A stretch of 64,000 bases of DNA from Flavobacteriales bacterium (lineage in GTDB: Bacteria > Bacteroidota > Bacteroidia > Flavobacteriales_E > Vicingaceae), in NCBI GenBank assembly GCA_020635815.1, contig JACJZB010000008.1, positions 62,001-126,000 on the forward strand, read 5' to 3'. Shown here one piece after another: positions 1 through 7,289 of this stretch. Under the pieces are notes generated by a model. It saw only the letters and a program-made list of their open reading frames with translations, ran no database searches and had not been told where the DNA came from. How positions within the stretch are numbered: position 1 is the stretch's first letter; the number at the start of each line of letters is the position of its first letter. Made by a program: the position numbers and the translations under genes.

Positions 1-262
1 AGTGCCCCTTATCAAAAACTACAACGTGTGGAATATCAATACTCGATTCAGAACTTACGCCAATTATATGAACTGTGCCTTGAGGAAAATCTTTGTAACA
101 ATTCTTTATAATAAATGCGGCTTTAGAAAAGTTAAATGAAGGAACTTCGTGAGTAATGTCAATAATTTTTACATTAGGCGTTTGCGACAAAATAGCTCCT
201 TTTACAGAGGCTACATAATAGTCTTTTAAGCCTAAATCAGAAGTAAGAGTTATTATTGCCAT
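1..262 (-). CDS. SAM hydroxide adenosyltransferase (DUF62), N-terminal part
   Basis: The gene runs off the left edge; only the first 87 codons are present. Translation from the ATG at 262 begins MAIITLTSDLGLKDYYVASV and continues with a PNVKIIDITHEVP segment, the signature N-terminus of the DUF62 / S-adenosyl-L-methionine hydroxide adenosyltransferase family. Family members hydrolyse SAM to adenosine and methionine; chlorinases and fluorinases are relatives. It is divergent from phoH, sharing a 130-bp intergenic region. Family assignment is firm from the N-terminus; the C-terminal domain cannot be seen. Confidence 0.85.
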   Translation of the reverse strand, partial: MAIITLTSDLGLKDYYVASVKGAILSQTPNVKIIDITHEVPSFNFSKAAFIIKNCYKDFPQGTVHIIGVSSESSIDIPHVVVFDKGH

Positions 263-325
263 TTTAACTTGTAAACAAAATTAAAGTTATAGTTAATAAA
301 TAGTACCGCACTTTTCATGGATATT

Positions 326-357
326 GTATCAAAATTTTGATATTTATCGTATCAAAA
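326..357. promoter_or_regulatory. Palindrome plus direct repeat in the DUF62/phoH intergenic region
   Basis: A perfect 16-bp palindrome, TATCAAAATTTTGATA, lies at 327-342. The nonamer GTATCAAAA occurs at 326-334 and again at 349-357, a 23-bp spacing. The site lies between two divergent genes, so it could be an operator or merely AT-rich DNA. The symmetry is seen; the regulatory role is inferred. Confidence 0.3.
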
Positions 358-392
358 GATAAAACCAAAGTTATAAATTAAAACATTAACAT

Positions 393-1343
393 TTGAGCGA
401 AAAGTTAATAGAAATTACAAAGATTAATCCTTTAGAACTTTACGGAGCTAATGAGTCTAAATTGAGCTTAATAAAAACATACTTTCCAAATTTAAAGGTA
501 GTAGCAAGAGGAGATATGCTTAAAGCTATTGGAGATAAAAGTGAAATAGAATTATTTGAGAATAAAATAAGTTTATTAATTCAACACTTACTGAAATATA
601 AAGAGTTAACAGATAATAATATAGAACGATTGATGGATGAGGAAAATGGGGTAGAAAGTCAAACACTAAAGCACAATAGCGATGTGTTAGTTTATGGTAA
701 TGCAGGATTAATTGTTAAAGCAAGAACGGCCAATCAACGAAAGTTGGTTAAAGAATGTGAAGAAAACGATATGGTTTTTGCTATCGGACCAGCAGGAACA
801 GGAAAATCATATACAGCGGTTGCAATTGCGGTTAAGGCTTTGAAAAATAGGGAAATTAGAAGAATTATTTTAACTCGTCCTGCTGTTGAAGCAGGAGAAC
901 ACTTAGGATTTTTACCAGGAGATCTTAAAGAAAAATTAGATCCTTATTTACAGCCTTTATATGATGCTTTACGCGATATGATACCAGCTGAAAAACTTCG
1001 AGAAATGATGGAAGATGGAACAATTCAAATAGCACCATTAGCATTTATGAGGGGAAGAACATTAGATAGAGCTTACGTTATATTAGATGAAGCTCAAAAT
1101 GCGACTCGAAGCCAGTTTAAAATGTTTTTAACTAGAATGGGGAAATCGGCTAAGTTTATTATTAATGGAGATGCCTCTCAAATTGATTTACCTAAAAATC
1201 AGCAAAGTGGTTTGTCACATGCCGTTAATGTATTAGAAGGAGTTAAGGGTATAGGCATTGTTCGTTTTGACGAAAAAGACGTGATACGTCACGATTTAGT
1301 AAAGAAAATTATAGTTGCATATAAAAAAAATGAGGATAAGTAG
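393..1343 (+). CDS. phoH: PhoH family ATPase
   Basis: Cytoplasmic PhoH-type P-loop ATPase, about 316 aa, the usual length for PhoH/YbeZ. The Walker A motif GPAGTGKS is at residues 132-139 and the Walker B region VILDEAQN is about residue 230. The N-terminal 100 residues form the KH-like/PhoH N-domain. YbeZ homologues partner the RNase YbeY in rRNA maturation and RNA metabolism; here ybeY is not adjacent. The start is TTG at 393 (reading MSEKLIEITK); no in-frame ATG gives the full N-domain, so a non-ATG start is likely. No clear Shine-Dalgarno. It is followed 65 bp later by a STAS-domain gene. Confidence 0.93.
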   Translation: MSEKLIEITKINPLELYGANESKLSLIKTYFPNLKVVARGDMLKAIGDKSEIELFENKISLLIQHLLKYKELTDNNIERLMDEENGVESQTLKHNSDVLVYGNAGLIVKARTANQRKLVKECEENDMVFAIGPAGTGKSYTAVAIAVKALKNREIRRIILTRPAVEAGEHLGFLPGDLKEKLDPYLQPLYDALRDMIPAEKLREMMEDGTIQIAPLAFMRGRTLDRAYVILDEAQNATRSQFKMFLTRMGKSAKFIINGDASQIDLPKNQQSGLSHAVNVLEGVKGIGIVRFDEKDVIRHDLVKKIIVAYKKNEDK

Positions 1344-1408
1344 ATATAATTTTTTATAAGAATGAAAATATTTTACTTTTACTTAAAATTTATAAAAACA
1401 ATATCAGA

Positions 1409-1792
1409 ATGAGTTTTAGCACTAAAAAATACGATAACTATACTTTAATTGTATTTAGTACCGATAAATTAGATGCTGTAGTTTCTCCCGATTTAAAAGC
1501 CGAATTAGTATTAATTAGCAAAGGAGGAGAAAAGAACGTGTTAATAGATTTGGCTTCGGTTAAGTATTGTGATTCATCTGGATTAAGTGCTCTTTTAATA
1601 GGCAATCGTTTATGTAAAGAAGCTTCTGGCTCTTTTATTCTTAGTGGCTTGCAAACAGCCGTTCAAAAACTTGTTGTTATTTCTCAGTTAGATAGCATCT
1701 TAACAATTACACCAACTTTACCAGAAGCAATAGATTTGTTGTTTATGGAAGAAATTGAACGCGATTTAGATTTAGACGATTTAGATGACTAA
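1409..1792 (+). CDS. STAS-domain anti-sigma factor antagonist-like protein
   Basis: A 127-aa single STAS domain. The core motif KYCDSSGLSALL contains the phosphorylatable serine (Ser56/Ser57) of SpoIIAA-type antagonists. In this family the unphosphorylated protein binds a partner switch kinase or anti-sigma factor and phosphorylation releases it. The acidic tail EEIERDLDLDDLDD is unusual for the family and is typical of the Bacteroidota copy next to rnz. Its stop overlaps the rnz start by 8 bp, indicating translational coupling. No cognate kinase gene is adjacent, though a SpoIIE-type phosphatase is encoded at 7290-9548. Confidence 0.85.
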   Translation: MSFSTKKYDNYTLIVFSTDKLDAVVSPDLKAELVLISKGGEKNVLIDLASVKYCDSSGLSALLIGNRLCKEASGSFILSGLQTAVQKLVVISQLDSILTITPTLPEAIDLLFMEEIERDLDLDDLDD

Positions 1793-2714
1793 ATTTAGTG
1801 TGTTAATATTAGGGAGTGCATCGGCATCTCCTACACTAAATAGAAACCCAACATCCCAGCTAGTAAATATAAATGAACAATATTATTTAATAGATTGTGG
1901 TGAAGGAACACAGTCGCGATTGCGTGCACATAAAATTAAATTTCAGCGACTACATCATATTTTTATCAGTCATTTACATGGCGACCATTATCTAGGACTA
2001 ATTGGTTTATTGCAAACCATGCACTTATTAGGACGTACAATAGATTTGCACCTATATGGTCCTCCTCAGCTAAAAGAAATAATAGACATACATTTAAAAT
2101 ATTCTCAAAGTAGTTTAAGGTATCCATTAATATTTCATCCTACTCAAACAAATAGCTCAGAAACTATTTTTGAAAACGAGCAAATAGAAGTGTCAACTCT
2201 AATTTTAAATCACAGAATACCTTGTACAGGGTTTCTTTTTAAGGAAAAGAATAAGCCAAGAAAAATAAATCCTAAAGCAATTGCACAACATTGCGTTCCT
2301 AAATATGCTATAAATGGATTAAAAAAAGGAGAAGATTACATCGTATTTGACACTCAAAAAGTGATAAAAAATGAGGAGCTAACGTTAAAACCTGCGAAAT
2401 CAAGGAGCTACGCATTTTGTTCGGATACTAAATATTCACAGTCTATTGTACCCATAATAACTAATGTTGATCTGCTTTACCACGAAGCTACCTTCATGCA
2501 AAATGAAGAAAAAAGGGCGAAAGAAACCTATCATAGTACGGCTTCTCAGGCAGCACAAGTTGCATTAGAAGCAAAGGCTAAGTTGCTGATTATCGGTCAC
2601 TTCTCAAATAGATATTTAAAATTGGATGGCTTGTTAGCTGAAGCAAAAACTATTTTTGAAAATACAGAACTTGCACTCGAAAATTCTATCTTTGAAATTG
2701 AAGAAACTCAATGA
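1785..2714 (+). CDS. rnz: Ribonuclease Z (tRNA 3'-processing endonuclease)
   Basis: A 309-aa beta-lactamase-fold tRNase Z of the short form. The zinc-binding motif HLHGDH is at residues 63-68, preceded by the DCGEGTQ segment near residue 38. Further metal ligands follow in SDTKYS and in the C-terminal GHFSNRY. It removes the 3' trailer of tRNA precursors. The gene overlaps the STAS gene by 8 bp, an arrangement I recognise from other Flavobacteriia. Length and motifs are complete, with no sign of damage. Confidence 0.95.
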   Translation: MTKFSVLILGSASASPTLNRNPTSQLVNINEQYYLIDCGEGTQSRLRAHKIKFQRLHHIFISHLHGDHYLGLIGLLQTMHLLGRTIDLHLYGPPQLKEIIDIHLKYSQSSLRYPLIFHPTQTNSSETIFENEQIEVSTLILNHRIPCTGFLFKEKNKPRKINPKAIAQHCVPKYAINGLKKGEDYIVFDTQKVIKNEELTLKPAKSRSYAFCSDTKYSQSIVPIITNVDLLYHEATFMQNEEKRAKETYHSTASQAAQVALEAKAKLLIIGHFSNRYLKLDGLLAEAKTIFENTELALENSIFEIEETQ

Positions 2715-2778
2715 TAGCAATGTTAATAGCTTGTTAATAACTATCTATTATTCATTTTAAAACATTTACTAAAACTCC

Positions 2779-2786
2779 TATATTTG
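2779..2786 (+). promoter_or_regulatory. -7 box (TATATTTG) of the HU gene
   Basis: TATATTTG matches the Bacteroidota -7 consensus TAnnTTTG exactly and lies 40 bp upstream of the HU start codon, giving a leader of about 35 nt. I see no good -33 TTTG, so this rests on the -7 box and position. Confidence 0.55.
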
Positions 2787-2826
2787 GGTTGATAACAATA
2801 TTTATTAACTTAATAATTTAAAAATT

Positions 2827-3099
2827 ATGAACAAAGGTGAATTAGTAGACGCAATTGCTAAAGAAGCAGGTTTAACTAAAGCTGATGCAGGAAATGCATT
2901 AAATGCTTTTATCGGAGCAGTAACAGGATCATTAAAAAAAGGTGATTCAGTACAATTAATTGGTTTTGGAACATTCTCTATCTCTAAAAGAGCTGCTAGA
3001 ACAGGAAGAAACCCTCAAACTGGTAAAGAAATTAAAATTGCTGCTAAAAAAGTTGCTAAATTTAAAGCAGGTAAAGCTTTAGCTGATACAGTTAAATAG
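2827..3099 (+). CDS. hup: HU family DNA-binding protein
   Basis: A 90-aa histone-like nucleoid protein, exactly the usual HU length. It has the N-terminal helix [15 protein letters not shown], the [21 protein letters not shown] beta-arm region (residues about 47-67, with the DNA-intercalating proline in RNPQTG), and a lysine-rich C-terminus. It dimerises and bends DNA without sequence specificity. It is monocistronic, with its own -7 box upstream and a strong hairpin terminator 21 bp after the stop. Confidence 0.97.
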   Translation: MNKGELVDAIAKEAGLTKADAGNALNAFIGAVTGSLKKGDSVQLIGFGTFSISKRAARTGRNPQTGKEIKIAAKKVAKFKAGKALADTVK

Positions 3100-3120
3100 T
3101 CTTTTCCTATTTAAAGAAAT

Positions 3121-3150
3121 AAAAAGCTCTCCACTTGGGGAGCTTTTTTT
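3121..3150 (+). terminator. Rho-independent terminator after HU gene
   Basis: AAAAAGCTC at 3121-3129 pairs perfectly with GAGCTTTTT at 3140-3148, extended by internal CC/GG pairing, with a short loop and a T-run. It ends the HU transcript and separates it from the sugar module. Confidence 0.9.
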
Positions 3151-3195
3151 ATTTCTGTACCAGCCCAAACCGTATTTATTATTATTTTAGCATAC

Positions 3196-4617
3196 ATGAA
3201 TAAGGAGGTAGAATATAATTTTTTAAAATCAGCCATAACGCTGACTAATCCTTTTATGAGTACAGCTGATTTTATGCTGTGGCTAGAAGAAAAAAAAGCC
3301 TCAACACATCATAAAATAAAAGAAATTCCTTTTTCGGAATTAAATGATTGGGAGTTTGAAGAAAAAACAGGGAATTTAGTACATAGTTCACGAAAGTTTT
3401 TTTCAATAGAAGGTATTCATATTAAAACGAACTGGGGAAATGTAAAAGAATGGACTCAACCCATAATAAACCAACCAGAAATTGGTTTTTTAGGAATTAT
3501 CACAAAAAAAATAGATGGAATACTTTATTTTTTGATGCAAGCTAAGATTGAACCTGGCAATATCAATGCCGTTCAAATATCGCCTACATTACAGGCTACA
3601 AAAAGTAACTATACGCAAGTTCACAAAGGAAATCCACCTTTATATTTAGAATATTTCTTAGACAAAAGAGATGATGTGGAAGTTCTACTAGACCAGTTGC
3701 AATCGGAGCAAGGGGCTAGGTTTTTAAGAAAACGTAATCGAAACATAATTATAGAAGTAACCAGCGAAATTGAGGTAAAAGAAGATTTCTGTTGGCTTAC
3801 ATTAGGTCAAATTAAGGAGTTGTTAAAGCTAGATAATGTTATTAATATGGATACAAGAACGGTTATTTCTGGTATTCCTTATGGCGATTTAAAAACGTTA
3901 GAACAGATTGAGTTAACACCTTCCAAAACACTAGAGTATGACCTTTTAATTTCAGAGTTAGATACTGAAAATGCTGTAAATACAGTAGAAGGCATTATTT
4001 CTTGGATCACACGATTAAAAGCGTTTGCTGAATTAGAGGTTGAAAAAATTCCTTTAAACAAATTAAAAGAATGGAAGAAAGATGAATTAAGTATTCATCA
4101 CATTCAACAAAAGTATTTTTCTGTAATAGGTGTTAGAGCTGAAATTGGAAATAGAGAGGTTGCATCATGGACTCAACCATTAGTGAAATCGGCACAGGAA
4201 GGAATAATTGCTTTTATTATTAAAAAAATAAATGGCGTTTACCATTTCTTGGTTCAAGCCAAGATGGAATCTGGAAATTTTGATATCATAGAGTTGGCTC
4301 CAACCGTACAGTGTTTAACCGGGAATTACAGAAAAGGTCAAAATGAATATGAGGTTGAGTTTATTGATTACGTTTTAGAACCTGAGAAGCATAACGCAAT
4401 AGTTCGTTATTCATCGTTCCAATCGGAAGAGGGAGGACGTTTTTTTGAAGAGCAAAATAAAAATATGATTATTGAAGTAGGGGATGATTTTGATGTAGAA
4501 TTACCTGAGAAATACAACTGGATGACGTTAAACCAAATCAAGACCTTTATTAAATTCAATAATTACCTAAATATTCAGTCGAGAAGTTTATTATCGACTG
4601 TAAGATTTATAAAATAA
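3196..4617 (+). CDS. NDP-hexose 2,3-dehydratase (EvaA/TylCVI type)
   Basis: A 473-aa protein of two tandem homologous halves (about residues 10-225 and 245-470). Each half carries a W-T-Q-P motif, a block resembling GFLGIITKKIDG followed by FLMQAK, a 'SPTLQATKSNY / APTVQCLTGNY' element, and an EEGGRFF/EQGARFL motif. This duplicated architecture is diagnostic of sugar 2,3-dehydratases, which eliminate the C2 hydroxyl of dTDP-4-keto-6-deoxyglucose on the way to 2,6-dideoxysugars. The next gene encodes the matching type of oxidoreductase for the unstable 3,4-diketo product. No rmlA/rmlB lies in the window, so the precursor must come from elsewhere. It starts 46 bp after the HU terminator. Confidence 0.88.
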   Translation: MNKEVEYNFLKSAITLTNPFMSTADFMLWLEEKKASTHHKIKEIPFSELNDWEFEEKTGNLVHSSRKFFSIEGIHIKTNWGNVKEWTQPIINQPEIGFLGIITKKIDGILYFLMQAKIEPGNINAVQISPTLQATKSNYTQVHKGNPPLYLEYFLDKRDDVEVLLDQLQSEQGARFLRKRNRNIIIEVTSEIEVKEDFCWLTLGQIKELLKLDNVINMDTRTVISGIPYGDLKTLEQIELTPSKTLEYDLLISELDTENAVNTVEGIISWITRLKAFAELEVEKIPLNKLKEWKKDELSIHHIQQKYFSVIGVRAEIGNREVASWTQPLVKSAQEGIIAFIIKKINGVYHFLVQAKMESGNFDIIELAPTVQCLTGNYRKGQNEYEVEFIDYVLEPEKHNAIVRYSSFQSEEGGRFFEEQNKNMIIEVGDDFDVELPEKYNWMTLNQIKTFIKFNNYLNIQSRSLLSTVRFIK

Positions 4618-4621
4618 CAAT

Positions 4622-5575
4622 ATGAAATTACGAACAGGTGTTTTAGGTTGTGCAAACATTGCTAAGAGAAGTGTAATTCCTGCAATACTAAGCATTCCTG
4701 AATTTGAACTAATAGCGATAGCCAGTAGAACAAAAGAAAAAGCAGAAGAATTTGCATCACTTTTTAATTGTGAAGCTGTAACTGGATATCAAGAGTTAAT
4801 TGATAGAAAAGATATTGATGTGATTTACATGCCTTTACCAACAGGCTTGCATGAGGAATGGGTGTTAAAAGCATTAGATGCTGGTAAACATATTCTAATT
4901 GAAAAATCCTTAGCTATGAATTATAGTTCAGCTAAAAAAATGGTTGAAAAAGCTAAAGAAAAAGAGTTATTGATTATGGAAAACTTTATGTTTTTATACC
5001 ATGGTCAGCACCAGTTTGTAAAGAACTTAATACAAGAAAACAAAATAGGTGAAATTCGTTGTTTTAGAAGTGCTTTTGGCTTCCCTCCATTAGACGAAAA
5101 TAATTTTAGGTACAATAAAAAATTAGGAGGAGGAGCTTTGTTAGATGCTGCGGCTTATACAGTTAGAGCTAGTCAGTTGTTTTTGGGAGATGATTTACGT
5201 GTGAAAGCTGCTAACTTAAATTATACAAATAGCGAAGTAGATATATATGGAGGGGCTTATTTAAGTGCTCAATCGGGAGTTTTTGCAGAGGTTGCTTTTG
5301 GGTTCGATAATTTTTACCAATGTAATTATGAAATATGGGGAAGTAAAGGTAAAATAACAGCCCAAAGAGCATTTACTCCAGGAGAGAATTTTAAGCCAAC
5401 AATTACTTTAGAACAGCAAGGCGAAGTTTTTAATTATGAGGTAGATGCGGAAAATCATTTTGTAAACTTATTGCAAGAGTTTAAGCGATGTGTAGTTGAA
5501 AATGATAAAGAAAATAAATACAACGAAATACTTAATCAAAGTAGGCTGTTGGAAGAGTTAAAGATTAAAAGTTGA
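4622..5575 (+). CDS. Gfo/Idh/MocA oxidoreductase, probable NDP-3-ketosugar reductase
   Basis: A 317-aa NAD(P)-dependent oxidoreductase. The N-terminal Rossmann motif is GVLGCANIAKRSVIPAI (residues 6-22). The EKSLAMN motif near residue 95 holds the conserved lysine of the family (EKP in many). A GGGALLDAAAY motif follows near residue 168. Gfo/Idh/MocA enzymes that partner 2,3-dehydratases (TylCII/EvaE-like step) reduce the C3 ketone to give the 2,6-dideoxy-4-ketosugar. Gene order (only 4 bp after the dehydratase) supports this assignment; substrate stereochemistry cannot be read from sequence. Confidence 0.82.
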   Translation: MKLRTGVLGCANIAKRSVIPAILSIPEFELIAIASRTKEKAEEFASLFNCEAVTGYQELIDRKDIDVIYMPLPTGLHEEWVLKALDAGKHILIEKSLAMNYSSAKKMVEKAKEKELLIMENFMFLYHGQHQFVKNLIQENKIGEIRCFRSAFGFPPLDENNFRYNKKLGGGALLDAAAYTVRASQLFLGDDLRVKAANLNYTNSEVDIYGGAYLSAQSGVFAEVAFGFDNFYQCNYEIWGSKGKITAQRAFTPGENFKPTITLEQQGEVFNYEVDAENHFVNLLQEFKRCVVENDKENKYNEILNQSRLLEELKIKS

Positions 5576-5585
5576 GGTAAATGCT

Positions 5586-6284
5586 ATGAAGAGAGAGTTC
5601 GATAATTTTGATGAATTTGCAAAAGATTACAGAAAAACACATGATAAATCAGTAGAATTAAGTGGAGCTGATAGCGATTATTTTAGTGAGTATAAAATAA
5701 TGGAATTATTAAAGTTTGAAAAAGCTGATAATTCAATGAAAATTTTAGATTTTGGATGTGGAGATGGAAACAGCTCGAAATACATCAGAAAGTATTTTGT
5801 TAATTCAGAAATTAACGGAATAGATGTTTCTGAACAAAGTATAGATGAAGCGAATAAGAAAAAGATTGAAAATACTATTTTCCAATCTTTTAATGGTGAA
5901 AAAATTCCTTTTGAAGATAATCAATTTGATATTGTTTTTACCTCAATGGTTTTTCATCATATCGAGCATAATTTGCACGAGAATATTTTAAATGAAATAA
6001 GAAGGGTGTTGAAACCAGGAGGTAGATTTTATAATTTTGAACATAATCCAAACAACCCATTAACAAGGAAGGTTGTGCGTGAATGTCCTTTTGATGAAGA
6101 TGCAGTTCTTTTAAAGCCTAGTTATCATAAGGTAATAACCACAAAAAGTGGTTTAAATATAAAAAATATTAACTTCACATTGTTTTTACCTAGGCACAAG
6201 TTATTTAAACCACTTTTAGGATTGGAGAAATTTTTAACATGGTGTCCCATAGGTGCACAATATTATATTAGGTCCATTAAATGA
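5586..6284 (+). CDS. Class I SAM-dependent methyltransferase
   Basis: A 232-aa Rossmann-fold methyltransferase. Motif I, ILDFGCGDGNSS, is at about residues 54-65. An acidic residue in NGIDVSE (near residue 79) would bind the SAM ribose. The post-motif FDIVFTSMVFHHIEH and the motif RRVLKPGGRF follow. Its place between a deoxysugar reductase and a polyprenol-type glycosyltransferase suggests a sugar or lipid-sugar methyltransferase; the acceptor is not readable from sequence. Its stop overlaps the next start (ATGA, 4 bp). Confidence 0.8.
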   Translation: MKREFDNFDEFAKDYRKTHDKSVELSGADSDYFSEYKIMELLKFEKADNSMKILDFGCGDGNSSKYIRKYFVNSEINGIDVSEQSIDEANKKKIENTIFQSFNGEKIPFEDNQFDIVFTSMVFHHIEHNLHENILNEIRRVLKPGGRFYNFEHNPNNPLTRKVVRECPFDEDAVLLKPSYHKVITTKSGLNIKNINFTLFLPRHKLFKPLLGLEKFLTWCPIGAQYYIRSIK

Positions 6285-7210
6285 GTGAACAGATTAAGAT
6301 ATCAATAGTTAGTCCCGTTTATCGTGCTGAAAAGATAGTCGATAAATTGGTTGAGCGTATTGTCGGTGCTATATCTAAAATTACCGATAGCTACGAAATA
6401 ATCTTAGTTGAAGATTGTGGACCCGATAATTCATGGAATAAAATATTGGATAATTGTACTAAAAATTCAAAAGTTAAAGGCATTAAACTAAGTCGTAATT
6501 GCGGTCAGCAGCATGCCATACAAGCTGGTTTAGATGCAAGTAAAGGAGACTTTGTTGTTACTATGGATTGTGATTTACAAGATCAACCTGAAGAAATAAT
6601 AAAACTTTATAACAAAGCTTTAGATGGTTATGAAATAGTAGTAGCAAGCAGGAAAAATAGACAGGATGATGCCTTTAAAAAGATGTTATCACGCATTTTT
6701 TACAGTGCACTTGGCTATTTAACAGAAACTAAGCAAGATAGAACAGTTGCAAATTTTGCTTGTTATCACAGGTGTGCGGTTGAAGCAATGGCACAGGTTA
6801 AAGATCACAATAGATACTATCCAATGTTACAGCAATTGGTAGGGTTTAATTATGCCAAAGTTGAGATTGAACACGCCGAACGTGAAGATGGAAAATCGTC
6901 CTATTCTTTTGGAAAACGATTACGTTTAGCAATGGATACCATATTAACATTTTCAGATAAACCGCTTCGATTAGCTGTTAAGTTTGGAGTATTTCTTTCA
7001 TTTCTATCAATAATCGGAGCAATAGTAATGGTAATACTTTATGTGTATAGTGATATTGTTGTAGAAGGGTGGTCAAGTATTTTATTACTTCTCACTTTTT
7101 TGTCAGGTACAATTATTTCTGTGTTAGGAATGGTTGGGTTGTACGTAGGGAAAACATTTGAAAGTGTAAAACAACGACCAACTTATATCATTCATAAAAC
7201 AAAAAATTAA
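6281..7210 (+). CDS. GT2 glycosyltransferase, polyprenol-phosphate sugar transferase (DPM1/GtrB/ArnC-like)
   Basis: A 309-aa membrane glycosyltransferase. The GT-A domain opens with ISIVSPVYRAE, has an EIILVEDCGPDNSW motif, and the metal-binding DCDLQDQPEEI near residue 97. Two predicted transmembrane helices lie at about 230-252 and 262-286, followed by a basic tail. This is the architecture of GtrB, ArnC and DPM1 relatives, which move a sugar from a nucleotide to undecaprenyl phosphate at the inner membrane. Together with the GT-C-like protein at 10524-12137 it would supply and use a lipid-linked sugar on the periplasmic side. It overlaps the methyltransferase stop by 4 bp. Confidence 0.88.
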   Translation: MSEQIKISIVSPVYRAEKIVDKLVERIVGAISKITDSYEIILVEDCGPDNSWNKILDNCTKNSKVKGIKLSRNCGQQHAIQAGLDASKGDFVVTMDCDLQDQPEEIIKLYNKALDGYEIVVASRKNRQDDAFKKMLSRIFYSALGYLTETKQDRTVANFACYHRCAVEAMAQVKDHNRYYPMLQQLVGFNYAKVEIEHAEREDGKSSYSFGKRLRLAMDTILTFSDKPLRLAVKFGVFLSFLSIIGAIVMVILYVYSDIVVEGWSSILLLLTFLSGTIISVLGMVGLYVGKTFESVKQRPTYIIHKTKN

Positions 7211-7289
7211 AATTCTCGTACACATTTCTTTATAGGTTAGTTGCATTTTTTGCTTATTAACATTACTTTAAACGATATTTTTAATTTTT

